Shown: positions 1 to 9,026 of the stretch, one piece after another
Layout of the letters: every line of letters starts with the position of its first letter
Position numbering within the stretch: position 1 is the first letter of the stretch
NCBI GenBank assembly: GCA_965242595.1
Contig: OZ251464.1
Coordinates: 496,001 to 560,000, forward strand
Origin: SP197 sp965242595
GTDB taxonomy: Bacteria; Pseudomonadota; Alphaproteobacteria; SP197
Direction of reading: 5' to 3'
DNA length: 64,000 nt
Translations under genes and position numbers: made by a program
The notes under the pieces: generated by a model
Told to the model about the DNA's origin: nothing
What the model saw: only the letters and a program-made list of their open reading frames with translations
The model's database searches: none

Positions 1-1326
1 TCCATCTTCGCGCGCTCGCTGCTGATCGTGCTGGCGCCCATGGCGATCCTGCAAATCGTGATCCTGGTGGTGTTCTACGAACGCCATTGGGAACACGTCA
101 CCCGCCACCTCACCAACGCCGTGGCGGGCGACATCTCCACCCTGATCTGGATGATGAACAGCTACCGGGCCGAAGACGAAGCCGGGCTGGCGTTCCGCAT
201 CGGGCGCATCCATCTGGGGGTGGATGCGCTGTTCCACCCCGACGCCCGCCTGCCCCAGCCGCTGCCGCCGCCGGGGCGGTCGCGGGTGGAGCGGCTGCTG
301 GGGCGGGCCATGGAACAGCGGGTGCAGCGGCCCTTCGTCATCGACACCTCCTCGCCCGACGAGGTCGCGCTGATCGGCGTTCAGCTGGCCGATGGCGTGC
401 TGGATGTGCGGGTGCCGATGCGGCGGATGGAAAGCCGCACCACGGCGCTGTTCGTCTTCTGGATGGTCGGCATCTCGATCGTGCTGGCCGCCATCGCCGC
501 CTATTTCGTGCGCCAGCAGATCCGCCCCATCCGCCGCCTGGCCCGGGCCGCCGACAGCTTCGGCAAGGGCGGCAGCTGGCTGGCGTTCAAGCCTTCGGGG
601 GCGCGCGAGGTGCGCCAGGCGGCCCAGGCCTTCATCGCCATGCGCGAGCGCATCGCCCGCCAGATCGAACAGCGCACCCTGATGCTGGCCGGGGTCAGCC
701 ACGACCTGAAGACGCCGCTGACGCGCATGAAGCTGGAACTGGCCCTGGGCGCGCCGGGCGCCCCGGGCGCCGACAACGAGCGGGTCCAGAGGCTGAAGGC
801 CGATATCGCCGAGATGGAACACATGATCGAGGTCTATCTCGCCTTCGCACGCGGCGAGGGCGAGGAGAAACCCGCCGCCATCGATCTGGCGCCGATCCTC
901 TCCGGCGTGGCCCGCGCCGCCCCGCGCGACGTGGCGCTCCACACCGAAGGGCCGCTCACCCTGGCCGGGCGGGCGGGCGCGCTGAAGCGCTGCTTCACCA
1001 ATCTGGTGGACAATGCCTGCCGCTACGGCACCCGGGTCGAAATCGCCGCCCGTCGCAGCCGGGCCGGGCTGGCGGTGACGGTGGACGACGACGGCCCCGG
1101 CCTGGCGGCGGAGGCGCGCGAGACCGCCTTCCAGCCCTTCGTGCGCCTTAGCGCCGGCGAGCGCCAGGCGCCCCCCACCATCGACGCCGCCCGCGACCCC
1201 AACCGCGGCGGCGCCGGCCTGGGCCTCACCGTCGCCCGCGACGTGGTCCACAGCCATGGCGGCGAGATTGCGCTGGCCGATTCACCCCTGGGCGGGCTGC
1301 GGGTCAGCGTCCTGCTGCCGGTCTGA
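1..1326 (+). CDS. EnvZ-type osmosensor histidine kinase, 5' end outside window
   Basis: Membrane sensor kinase, probably the EnvZ partner of an OmpR-type regulator encoded upstream of the window. The reading frame is open from base 1, so the true start is missing. Visible in order: a TM segment within the first ~25 residues, a short periplasmic domain, a second TM (bases ~445-515), a HAMP linker, the dimerisation/phosphoacceptor box GVSHDLKTPLTRMKLEL (His codon at 700-702), N box LVDNACRYG, G1 box DDDGPGL and G2 box GGAGLGLTVARDVV. Its last 45 bases overlap the end of the convergent gene. Kinase class is certain; the EnvZ label rests on the H-box and overall layout. Confidence 0.9.
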   Translation, partial: SIFARSLLIVLAPMAILQIVILVVFYERHWEHVTRHLTNAVAGDISTLIWMMNSYRAEDEAGLAFRIGRIHLGVDALFHPDARLPQPLPPPGRSRVERLLGRAMEQRVQRPFVIDTSSPDEVALIGVQLADGVLDVRVPMRRMESRTTALFVFWMVGISIVLAAIAAYFVRQQIRPIRRLARAADSFGKGGSWLAFKPSGAREVRQAAQAFIAMRERIARQIEQRTLMLAGVSHDLKTPLTRMKLELALGAPGAPGADNERVQRLKADIAEMEHMIEVYLAFARGEGEEKPAAIDLAPILSGVARAAPRDVALHTEGPLTLAGRAGALKRCFTNLVDNACRYGTRVEIAARRSRAGLAVTVDDDGPGLAAEARETAFQPFVRLSAGERQAPPTIDAARDPNRGGAGLGLTVARDVVHSHGGEIALADSPLGGLRVSVLLPV

Positions 1327-1946
1327 CGGCGCGCTGTCGCCGGATTCTGGGTCGCCCTCCCCGCGCTGGCGCCAGCGGCGGCAGCCCATCATCGCCGCCT
1401 CCGCCCGCGCCAGGCGCCGGTCCAGCGCCGCCATGGTCTTTGCCATATCGTCGCTGTCGTCGTTCAGCCACAGCCGCAGCACATCGAGATGAATGGCCGC
1501 CAGCGCCGCCGCCCTCATGCCGCCGCCCAGGCCGCCGCTGGCGATGGCGGCGGCCTCCAGCATCCAGCCCATGGAGGCATGAAGCCGCGCGGCGCCGGCC
1601 AGCATGGCGCAGGGATCGCCGGCGCTGGCGGCGGCGATGGCCCTGACGGCGCGGCGATGGGGGCGCAGGGCGTCGAAACGGCGCATCATCACCTCGAACA
1701 GCCGCTCCCGCGCGCTTGCGGCCCCTTCCACCGGCCCGTCCGCCAGCACCGCCCGGTCGATGCTGTGCGCGAAGGCGTCCAGCAGGGCGGCGCGGGAGGG
1801 ATAGAGCGCGTGCATGCGGTCCAGCGGCAGACCCGCCTCCTCCGCCACCCGGGCCGGCGTCACAGCGCGCCAGCCCTCCTCGCCCGCCAGCCGCAGCGCC
1901 GCCGCCAGCGCCGCCCCGGCCCGGTCGCGCTTGCGGCGGGCGGGCA

Positions 1947-1947
<1 letters not shown>
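1282..1947 (-). CDS. TetR-like / COQ9-like protein
   Basis: A 221-aa protein. The N-terminal ~50 residues form a TetR-type helix-turn-helix (AVTPARVAEEAGLPLDRMHALYPSRAALL). The C-terminal half, with WLNDDSDDMAKTMAALDRRLARAE, resembles the COQ9/rpsU-divergent family, which binds isoprenoid lipids and helps ubiquinone synthesis. Its ATG overlaps the proC stop by one base (TGATG), and it follows ubiK, another ubiquinone factor, in the same operon, which favours a COQ9-type role over plain repression. Its 3' end overlaps the kinase gene by 45 bp tail to tail. Confidence 0.75.
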
Positions 1948-2756
<809 letters not shown>

Positions 2757-2759
2757 CGC

Positions 2760-3248
2760 CTAGGCCTCGCCCACGGGATCGACGATGGCGGCGGCCAGCG
2801 CCTCGTCGGGGGTCATGCCGTTGGCGATGGTGTGGTGAAAGGCGGGGTAGAAACGCTCGCATTCCCCCAGCGCGATGCCTACCAGGCAGGCCAGCTGCCG
2901 GTCGTCGGGCGCATCGTGGCTGCCCAGCACCAGGGCGTGGCGGAAAATCGGCCGCTTTTCCGCCGAGAACAGGTCGAAATGGCCCACCCACAGCCGCTCG
3001 TTGACCAGCGCCAGCAAGGTGTGAACCGTCGGGCGCCGCGCCTCCGGCACCGGCAGATCGAAGGCGCAGGCCATGGTCACCGCCCCCAGCTCGCGCTGCC
3101 AGCCGAACCAGATGCGCCATATGCACCACTGGCCGTCGATGGTGACGGTGAGCTCGTTGTCGCCCTCGCGCTCGTGGTGCCAGCCATGGCCGGCGGCAAA
3201 GCGTTCCACCGGGTCCAGCGGATGGGGGCCTTCGCCCGCCCCGCTCAC
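2760..3248 (-). CDS. YbjN-domain protein
   Basis: 162-aa YbjN-domain protein (type III secretion chaperone-like fold); in alphaproteobacteria it commonly sits between ubiK and proC, with no firm biochemical role. Motifs: WHHEREGDNELTVTIDGQW, then CIWRIWFGWQ, MACAFDLPVPE and ALVNERLWVGHFDL. The start is GTG at 3248, chosen because it forms a GTGA overlap with the ubiK stop and gives the usual family length; the frame is open much further upstream but that stretch lies over ubiK. Ends 3 bases before proC. Confidence 0.85.
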   Translation of the reverse strand: MSGAGEGPHPLDPVERFAAGHGWHHEREGDNELTVTIDGQWCIWRIWFGWQRELGAVTMACAFDLPVPEARRPTVHTLLALVNERLWVGHFDLFSAEKRPIFRHALVLGSHDAPDDRQLACLVGIALGECERFYPAFHHTIANGMTPDEALAAAIVDPVGEA

Positions 3249-3565
3249 GGGGCGTCCTCCGCCGGCGCCGCCTTGGCGCGCGTGCGCTTCGCCGCCGGCC
3301 TGGCCGGCTTGCGTCCGGCGCCCTGGCCGCCGGCCTCCAGCGCCGCGATGCGCGCCTGCAGCCGCTCGTTCTCCTGGCGGGCCAGCACGGCCATGTCGCG
3401 CACCACCTCGAACTCCTCGCGCCGCACCAGGTCCATGCTGGCGAGCAGGGCCTCCAGCCGCTGGCGCAGCCGTGTCTCCAGCTCTTGCCTGGCGCCGGCC
3501 AGAACGGCTGCCACCCCCGCCATGGCCCCTGCCGCATCGCCCCGGAAAGGGCCGCCTGTCGCCAT
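3245..3565 (-). CDS. ubiK: UbiK-type ubiquinone biosynthesis accessory factor (BMFP family)
   Basis: 106-aa coiled-coil protein of the DUF526/BMFP family; UbiK helps the ubiquinone biosynthesis complex in E. coli. The core ETRLRQRLEALLASMDLVRR, then EEFEVVRDMAVLARQENERL, is the family signature (a membrane-binding amphipathic helix followed by coiled coil). The tail is Lys/Arg/Ala-rich. The start is the ATG at 3565, preceded by GGAGGCGGGAG; an ATG 17 codons upstream adds a basic stretch unlike the family. First gene of a minus-strand operon, divergent from lgt across 222 bp. Confidence 0.85.
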   Translation of the reverse strand: MATGGPFRGDAAGAMAGVAAVLAGARQELETRLRQRLEALLASMDLVRREEFEVVRDMAVLARQENERLQARIAALEAGGQGAGRKPARPAAKRTRAKAAPAEDAP

Positions 3566-3741
3566 CGTCCGCTCCCGCCTCCGCTTCGCCGCCCCCGGCT
3601 GCCGCCCAATGGCCACCCAGGGCGCGCCGCGTCATCTCGGCACCTCATTGTGGCGGCGGCGGCGGCGGCGCGCAACAATCGCCCGGCCCCGGCAAGGGGC
3701 GCATGGGGGGCGGCGCGCTGGACGCGCCCGGGGCCGCGCCC

Positions 3742-3779
3742 TATGGTCCCCCGCCCCGTGGTCCCCCCGCCCCATGGTC
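3742..3779. repeat. 16-bp tandem repeat in the lgt leader
   Basis: Two full and one partial 16-bp units (TATGGTCCCCCGCCCC, then GTGGTCCCCCCGCCCC, then ATGGTC) end 8 bases before the lgt start. No Shine-Dalgarno sequence is visible between repeat and start codon. The divergent spacer 3566-3787 otherwise holds only a GGC-triplet run near 3652-3670. Confidence 0.5.
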
Positions 3780-3787
3780 TTTTGTCC

Positions 3788-4597
3788 ATGCTCGCCATCG
3801 CCTTCCCCGCCCTGGACCCCGTGGCGATCGAGATCGGCCCCTTCGCCCTGCGCTGGTATGCGCTGGCCTATATCGCCGGCCTGCTGCTGGGCTGGCGTTA
3901 TGCCGTCGCCCTGGCGCCCTCCTCGCCCGCCGCTCTGGACCGCAAGCTGCTGGACGACGCCTTGCTGTGGGCGGCGCTGGGGGTGGTGGTCGGCGGCAGG
4001 CTGGGCTATGCGCTGTTCTATCACGCCGGTCATTTCGCCCGCCATCCGCTGGAGCTGCTCTATCTCTGGCAGGGCGGGATGTCGTTCCATGGCGGCCTGG
4101 CCGGGGTGGGGCTGGCGCTGCTGCTGTTCGCGCGGGCGCGGCGGCGCTCGCCCCTGGCGCTGGCCGATACCGTGGCCTGCGCCGCGCCCATCGGCCTGTT
4201 CTTCGGGCGCATCGCCAATTTCATCAATGGCGAGCTGATCGGGCGCCCCGCCGATCTGCCCTGGGCGGTGCTGTTTCCGCAGGATGCGGCGGTGCCGCGC
4301 CATCCCAGCCAGCTTTACGAGGCGCTGCTGGAAGGGGTGCTGCTGTTCGTGCTGCTGAATCTGCTGTGGCGCAAAACGGCGCTGAAACACCGCCCCGGGG
4401 CCATCGCCGGCGTCTTTCTGGCGGGCTATGGCGCGGCGCGCTATGGCGTGGAATTTCTGCGCGCGCCCGATCCGCATCTGGGCTTCGTGCTGGCGGGCCA
4501 CACCATGGGCCAGCTGCTGTCGCTGCCGTTGATCGCCGCCGGCGTGGCGCTGCTGCTGCTGGCCCGCCCGTCGGCGCCCGCTGCCGGCAAGGCGTGA
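3788..4597 (+). CDS. lgt: Prolipoprotein diacylglyceryl transferase
   Basis: Inner-membrane enzyme that moves diacylglycerol from phosphatidylglycerol to the lipobox cysteine of prolipoproteins. 269 aa with about seven hydrophobic segments. The Lgt signature GRIANFINGELIGR lies near residues 140-153, and the essential-His region SFHGGLAG is near residue 101. The ATG at 3788 begins MLAIAFPALDPVAIEIGPFA, matching the family N-terminus; no clear ribosome-binding site precedes it. Its stop overlaps the midA GTG start in a GTGA sequence, so the two are likely translationally coupled. Confidence 0.95.
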   Translation: MLAIAFPALDPVAIEIGPFALRWYALAYIAGLLLGWRYAVALAPSSPAALDRKLLDDALLWAALGVVVGGRLGYALFYHAGHFARHPLELLYLWQGGMSFHGGLAGVGLALLLFARARRRSPLALADTVACAAPIGLFFGRIANFINGELIGRPADLPWAVLFPQDAAVPRHPSQLYEALLEGVLLFVLLNLLWRKTALKHRPGAIAGVFLAGYGAARYGVEFLRAPDPHLGFVLAGHTMGQLLSLPLIAAGVALLLLARPSAPAAGKA

Positions 4598-5688
4598 CTC
4601 CGCTGGCCCGCAAACTGGCGAGGCGCATCGCTGTCGCCGGCCCGCTGACCATGGCGGACTATATCGCCGCCTGCCTGACCGACCCCGAACACGGCTATTA
4701 CATGACCCGGGAGCCCTTCGGGCCGGCGGGCGATTTCGTCACCGCGCCGGAGATCGGCCAGGCCTTCGGCGAGCTGATCGGCCTGTGGTGCCTGGTGCAA
4801 TGGCGCGCCGCCGGGGCGCCGGCGGATGCCGTGCTGGTCGAGCTCGGCCCCGGGCGGGGCACCCTGCTGGCCGACGCGCTGCGGGCCATCGAAGGCGCCT
4901 GCGGCCATGTGCCCTTCGCGCTGCATCTGGTGGAGGCCAGCCCGCTGCTGCGCCGTCGCCAGCGGCAGGCGCTGGCCCGCCGCGCGCTCTGCTGGCACGA
5001 AACGGCCGCCACCCTGCCCGCCGGACGCCCGGCCTGGATCGTCGCCAACGAGTTCTTCGATGCCCTGCCGGTGCGTCAGCTGGTGGCCACGGCGGCGGGC
5101 TGGCGCGAGCGGCTGGTGGACGTCCACGCCGGGCGCCTGGTTCCGGTTCTGGCCCCGCGCCCGGCCTGCGCCACGCTGACCGCCGCCCTGCCGCCCTGCG
5201 TGGCTGCCGGACGCGTGGCCGAGGTCGCGCCCGAGCGCCAGAGGCTGATGGCGGCCCTGGCCCGGCGCACGGCCGCCTGGGGCGGGGCGCTGCTGGCGAT
5301 CGATTTCCACGATCCCGCCCTGCCGCTGCGGGACAGCGTGCAGGCGCTGGCGGGCCATGCCCATGGCGATCGCTTCGCCGCGCCGGGCGCCTGCGATCTG
5401 GCGGCGGCGGTGGATTTTCCCGCCCTGGCCCGCGCCGCCCGGGCCGGCGGCGGGCGCGTGTTCGGCCCCATCGGCCAGGGCGTGTTCCTGCGCCGCCTGG
5501 GCATCGCCCAGCGCACCCGCCGGCTGAACCGGGCGGTGGCGCGCGAAGCCATGGCGAGGCTTGTTTCGGGGCGCGCCATGGGCGAGCATTTTCAGGCCAT
5601 GGCCGTGCTTCCCCCCTCCGGTGCCGCGCCCGACGGCTTTGCCCCCGACGATTTCGCCCCTGACGACTTTATGGGCACGGCGCCGTGA
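4594..5688 (+). CDS. midA: MidA/NDUFAF7-family SAM-dependent methyltransferase
   Basis: 364-aa class I methyltransferase of the family whose mitochondrial member NDUFAF7 methylates an arginine of complex I subunit NDUFS2; the bacterial substrate is less certain. Motifs: MADYIAACLTDPEHGYYMTR (family N-terminus), GDFVTAPEIGQAFGELIG, and SAM motif I VELGPGRGTLLADALRA at about residue 83. IVANEFFDALPVRQL and AIDFH are also typical. GTG start at 4594 in a GTGA overlap with lgt; it ends in a GTGA overlap with pgeF. The repeated D-D-F motif near the C-terminus (DGFAPDDFAPDDF) looks like a local duplication. Confidence 0.85.
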   Translation: MTPLARKLARRIAVAGPLTMADYIAACLTDPEHGYYMTREPFGPAGDFVTAPEIGQAFGELIGLWCLVQWRAAGAPADAVLVELGPGRGTLLADALRAIEGACGHVPFALHLVEASPLLRRRQRQALARRALCWHETAATLPAGRPAWIVANEFFDALPVRQLVATAAGWRERLVDVHAGRLVPVLAPRPACATLTAALPPCVAAGRVAEVAPERQRLMAALARRTAAWGGALLAIDFHDPALPLRDSVQALAGHAHGDRFAAPGACDLAAAVDFPALARAARAGGGRVFGPIGQGVFLRRLGIAQRTRRLNRAVAREAMARLVSGRAMGEHFQAMAVLPPSGAAPDGFAPDDFAPDDFMGTAP

Positions 5689-6515
5689 CGGCCGCCGCCA
5701 CGGGCGCCCCTGGGGGCTGCCCGCACTGGCAGGCGCCGCCCCTGGCGGCTCTGGACGGGGTGCGCCACGGCTTCTTCGGGCGCCAGGGCGGGGTCAGCCG
5801 CGGCCTCTATGCCACGCTGAACGCGGGGCTGGGTTCGGGCGATCGGCGCGCCTGCGTGCTGGAAAACCGCCGCCTTGTGGCACGCGAGCTGGGCCTGGCG
5901 CCAGAGCGTCTGGTGACGCTGCATCAAAGCCACAGCGCCCATGCCGTGGTGGCGCGGGATGCCTCGGCCGGCGGGCGGGCGGGCGATGTGCTGGTCAGCG
6001 ACCGGCCGGGCCTGGCCCTGGGCGTGCTGGCGGCCGATTGCGCGCCGGTGCTGCTGGCCGATGGCGCGGCCGGCGTCGTGGCCGCCGCCCATGCCGGCTG
6101 GCAGGGCGCGCTGGCGGGCGTGGTGGAAAGCGCGCTGGCGGCGATGGAGCGCCTGGGCGCCAGGCGCGGCGCGGTGGTGGCCGCCATCGGCCCCTGCATC
6201 GGCCAGGCGTCCTATCGCGTCGGCCCCGAATTCCTGGCCCGCTTCGCCGCCGCCGACGCCGCTAACCGGCGCTTCTTCGTTGCCGATGGCGGGCGCTGGC
6301 GCTTCGATCTGGCCGGCTATGTCCTGGCCCGGCTGCGGGCGGCGGGCGTCGGCCAGGCGCTGGCCCTGGGGCGCGACAGCTGCGCCGAGGACGAGCATTT
6401 CTTCAGCTATCGCCGCAGCGTGCTGAGGGGCCAGGGCGATTACGGGCGCCAGCTGTCCGTGATCGCCCGCGCGGTCGCGCCGCCCGCCCCGGCCCCCGGC
6501 CCGGCCCGGCCGTGA
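5685..6515 (+). CDS. pgeF: Peptidoglycan editing factor / laccase-domain purine nucleosidase family
   Basis: 276-aa YfiH/PgeF protein. Family members remove mis-incorporated L-Ser from UDP-MurNAc precursors or cleave purine nucleosides, using a zinc site of two His and one Cys. Here these are H80 (TLHQSHSAH), C119 (AADCAPVLLAD) and H136 (AAAHAGWQGAL). Also typical: HGFFGRQGGVSRGLYATLN, IGPCIGQASYRVG and SCAEDEHFFSYRR. GTG start at 5685 lies in a GTGA overlap with midA; the stop overlaps the next gene likewise. Confidence 0.9.
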   Translation: MTAAATGAPGGCPHWQAPPLAALDGVRHGFFGRQGGVSRGLYATLNAGLGSGDRRACVLENRRLVARELGLAPERLVTLHQSHSAHAVVARDASAGGRAGDVLVSDRPGLALGVLAADCAPVLLADGAAGVVAAAHAGWQGALAGVVESALAAMERLGARRGAVVAAIGPCIGQASYRVGPEFLARFAAADAANRRFFVADGGRWRFDLAGYVLARLRAAGVGQALALGRDSCAEDEHFFSYRRSVLRGQGDYGRQLSVIARAVAPPAPAPGPARP

Positions 6516-7462
6516 CCTGGCCGCTGCTGCTCACCGCCGCCGGTTTCGTCGCCCTGTTCCTGGGTGGCGAGGCGCTGGTGCGGGGCAGCGTGGCCCTGGC
6601 GCGGCGCCTGGGGGTTTCCGAAATCGCGGTGGGCGTCGTTCTGGTGGGCTTCGGCACCTCGGCGCCGGAGCTGCTGGTCAGCTTCGAATCGGCGCTGAAG
6701 GGCCATGCCGAACTGGCGGTGGGCAATGTCATCGGCAGCAACATCGCCAACATTCTGCTGATCGTGGGGGCGGCGGCGCTGATCGCGCCGATCCGGCTGG
6801 CGCCCCGGGCGGGCCGGCGCGAGGCCCTCATCGTGCTGGCCGCCACCGCCTGCGTCGCCGCCCTGGCGCTGACGGGCGATCTGGGCGTGGCCCACGGCGT
6901 CGCCATGCTGGTGGCGCTGGCCGCCTATCTGGCGCTGACCTGGTGGCGCGGCGGCAGCGACCTGCCGCCCGATGGCGAGGATGCCGAGGATGACATCGGG
7001 CGCCTTTCCATCCGCCGCGCCGCCGCGCTGACCCTGGCCGGGCTGGCCCTGCTGGTGCTGGGCGCCGATCTGCTGGTGGTGGGCGCGGTGGAGATCGCGC
7101 GCGGGCTGGGGGTGGGCGAGGCGGTGATCGGCATGACCGTGGTTGCCATCGGCTCGTCGCTGCCAGAGCTGGCGGCCTCGGTGGTGGCGGCCCTGCGCGG
7201 GCGGGGGGCGGTGGCGATCGGCAATGTGCTGGGCAGCAATCTGTTCAATCTGCTGGGCGCGCTGGGCATCGTGGCGGCGCTGGTGCCGGTTCGCACCGCC
7301 GCCATGGAGATCGATTTCGCCATGCTCGCCATGCTGGCGCTCACCGGCTGCTTCGTCGCCCTGGTGCTGGCCCGGCGCATCGGGCGGGCCGTGGGCGCCG
7401 TCTTTCTGCTGGCCTATGGCGGTTTCGTATGGGCGGAGCTCGCCTTCCACATCCCGGCCTGA
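6512..7462 (+). CDS. CaxA/YrbG-type sodium-calcium exchanger family protein
   Basis: 316-aa inner-membrane cation antiporter with the two inverted Na_Ca_ex halves. The alpha repeats are VGFGTSAPELLVSFESALKG (from about residue 45) and AIGSSLPELAASVVAALRG (from about 212), each followed by a GNVxGSNxxN motif. About ten hydrophobic segments; an acidic loop (PDGEDAEDD) joins the halves. GTG start at 6512 in a GTGA overlap with pgeF. Its last codons and stop (TTCCACATCCCGGCCTGA) lie inside the left 28-bp repeat of the downstream island, so the insertion preserved the coding end. Confidence 0.9.
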   Translation: MTWPLLLTAAGFVALFLGGEALVRGSVALARRLGVSEIAVGVVLVGFGTSAPELLVSFESALKGHAELAVGNVIGSNIANILLIVGAAALIAPIRLAPRAGRREALIVLAATACVAALALTGDLGVAHGVAMLVALAAYLALTWWRGGSDLPPDGEDAEDDIGRLSIRRAAALTLAGLALLVLGADLLVVGAVEIARGLGVGEAVIGMTVVAIGSSLPELAASVVAALRGRGAVAIGNVLGSNLFNLLGALGIVAALVPVRTAAMEIDFAMLAMLALTGCFVALVLARRIGRAVGAVFLLAYGGFVWAELAFHIPA

Positions 7463-7469
7463 AGGCTGG
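7442..7469. repeat. Left 28-bp direct repeat of the island
   Basis: Perfect 28-bp match to 11349-11376; the flanking bases differ on both sides. It spans the last codons and stop of the antiporter gene and contains an imperfect palindrome (CCGGCCTGAAGGCTGG) that could fold as a hairpin with a four-base loop. It has the layout of an attL/attR pair produced by site-specific insertion at a gene end. Confidence 0.8.
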
Positions 7470-7551
7470 TTGGCGAGCCTATGGGCTTCCCTGTCGGCTT
7501 CGGGTGCCTGTCGGGAAGGGAAGCGGCGGTGGCGGTGCCTGCTTCCTTGAT

Positions 7552-7577
7552 ACGGGCTAAGCCCGTGTTTTATCTTA
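7552..7577 (+). terminator. Intrinsic terminator downstream of the antiporter gene
   Basis: ACGGGC-TAA-GCCCGT hairpin at 7552-7566 followed by GTTTTATCTTA on the plus strand. It could end transcripts of the lgt-midA-pgeF-antiporter operon. It sits inside the island, so it replaced whatever ended the operon before. The stretch 7470-7551 holds an 8-bp inverted repeat (GCTTCCCT/AGGGAAGC, 7485-7524) and no gene. Confidence 0.6.
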
Positions 7578-7949
7578 CGGCTTCCAACCAGTATGAACGA
7601 TTGCATCATAATAGTACTCGTCCTGGAAAACTTGATTGTCATACTCTACTTCTGCCAGCGAACGACTCCTTCCGAATAAACACCTTGTGTTGTAGCGGTC
7701 GGGATCAGCATTAGAGTATTTCAAATCATTAAAGAATTCGCGTGCAAAGCGGTCTGCTTCTAAATAATCCGCAACGAAAATAGTGCTATAGTAGCGTGTG
7801 GAACCATCTTTACTCTGTGAGAAGCAGAAGACATAATCTTCTTCTGCCGCAATTGAACTGGACGCAATCAATACGCCTATGCTCAGAAGAAAGAAAGCGA
7901 GCTTGCGACTAATCAAGCTCGCCGTCATTGCGCGATACCAGCCCATCAT
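7575..7949 (-). CDS. Small exported protein of unknown function
   Basis: About 124 aa. After a hydrophobic signal segment (LAFFLLSIGVLIASSSIAA) the mature part begins EEDYVFCFSQS and contains two cysteines, an STIFVADYLEADRFAREFF stretch and the C-terminal motif IVHTGW. I do not recognise the family. The start is uncertain: ATG 7949 gives an ATGA overlap with the upstream peptidase stop, ATG 7946 follows at once, and ATG 7928 sits in the second copy of a 21-bp duplication and gives a shorter n-region. AT-rich compared with the flanks. Last gene of the island operon. Confidence 0.65.
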   Translation of the reverse strand: MMGWYRAMTASLISRKLAFFLLSIGVLIASSSIAAEEDYVFCFSQSKDGSTRYYSTIFVADYLEADRFAREFFNDLKYSNADPDRYNTRCLFGRSRSLAEVEYDNQVFQDEYYYDAIVHTGWKP

Positions 7950-7963
7950 TGTGCGATACCAGG
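7922..7963. repeat. 21-bp tandem duplication across a stop/start junction
   Basis: Two adjacent 21-bp copies (7922-7942 and 7943-7963), 18 of 21 bases identical. In the upstream gene's frame both copies encode GIAQ-stop, so the duplication added a second in-frame stop, and each copy carries an ATG usable as start of the downstream gene. Confidence 0.75.
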
Positions 7964-8974
7964 GATCGGCCCGAAGGCAGAGGGGCAATAACACGATTGA
8001 CCTACAAGAGCAGGCGTCATGCCGGGAGTCCACAGACAATAACCGTAGTTGGTCACGCAACCCGTAGCCCAGTTGCCCTGGAAGCCAGAATTCCCGGTGC
8101 TCGAAGGGGGGAGCGTGGGGGTGTTTGAAGGGGTATCCGTGGGAGTGCCTGAAGGAGGGGGCGTGGGGTCGTTTGAGGGGGCGCTGGCCGAATCCCATCC
8201 TTCACCGGCCGCCTCTACTCGCAACCTGGCAGGGGGATGGGTTTCACCACCGCTTCCGAGTTCGGCGAACACTGCAACCGCTTCGTCCCTTGGCGCACCG
8301 AATTCCCGAAGTTTCTGCCCTGCGTATCGATCCGCATACAACTCTTGCTCCCTTCTTTCGTGGGGAGGAATCTTGCCTGGATTCTGCCCTGTGTCGTTGT
8401 TCAAATGATGTGCTAGTTCATGCGCTAGGATTGCAACAGAAGCCCATTCCGTTCCTGCTCTCCGGTCCAATTCACTAAGAAAGTTCGGATCCCAGATAAC
8501 CAACTGCTTAATCTCGCCGTCGCGTTCCCTGCACAGGATAGCGGCAGCGTTCTTGGTGCCGGGCATCTCTTTCGTAATGATACGATCTTGCCTTACCCCA
8601 GCCTCCTTCACCAACGCCTCCAGGGCTTCCCGACGGTCACCAGTCAAGTAGCTGCCATAACTGCTGCCCCCGGTAGGGCATATGGGCATCCCGTCTCTCC
8701 CCCATTCCAACTGGTCTTCCATGCGCCGCAACGCGTGCGCGTGGTTAGCCAAGCTGAACGTGCAAAGGAAACTTACGGCATCTTCGGGGACATAATTACC
8801 TTCAGAATCCAGGTGTTCGTCGGCTATGGAGAAGGAAGGGAATCCCTCTAACCCGTTATTCGTTTCTTCTTCCCCGAACCATTGCGCGGACGCAACACCA
8901 GGGACTAATAAAGACCCGGCGGCCGGCGCCACCATTCGTGTCAGAAAGCATCGGCGGTTCAGAGACATTGACAT
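7946..8974 (-). CDS. Tat-exported M48-like zinc metallopeptidase with Cys-rich tail
   Basis: 342 aa. A twin-arginine signal (NRRCFLTRMVAPAAG, cleavage near ASA-Q31) leads to a peptidase domain with zinc motif HELAHH (H185-E186-x2-H189), a likely third ligand in EQELYADRYAG (E211, D215) and THPPARLR, the pattern of M48-type peptidases. Residues ~265-295 are a Pro/Thr/Ser linker encoded by imperfect DNA repeats, and the end carries four cysteines (C306, C313, C328, C330) in a small domain. The ATG at 8974 has AGGAG seven bases upstream. The substrate is unknown. It lies in the island operon between a coiled-coil gene (52 bp upstream) and a small exported protein (overlapping). Confidence 0.8.
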   Translation of the reverse strand: MSMSLNRRCFLTRMVAPAAGSLLVPGVASAQWFGEEETNNGLEGFPSFSIADEHLDSEGNYVPEDAVSFLCTFSLANHAHALRRMEDQLEWGRDGMPICPTGGSSYGSYLTGDRREALEALVKEAGVRQDRIITKEMPGTKNAAAILCRERDGEIKQLVIWDPNFLSELDRRAGTEWASVAILAHELAHHLNNDTGQNPGKIPPHERREQELYADRYAGQKLREFGAPRDEAVAVFAELGSGGETHPPARLRVEAAGEGWDSASAPSNDPTPPPSGTPTDTPSNTPTLPPSSTGNSGFQGNWATGCVTNYGYCLWTPGMTPALVGQSCYCPSAFGPIPGIAQ

Positions 8975-9026
8975 TTGCGCTCTCCTAGTTGGTTGTTGCC
9001 CTCGTTTAGTGTCTTTGGCACCGACG

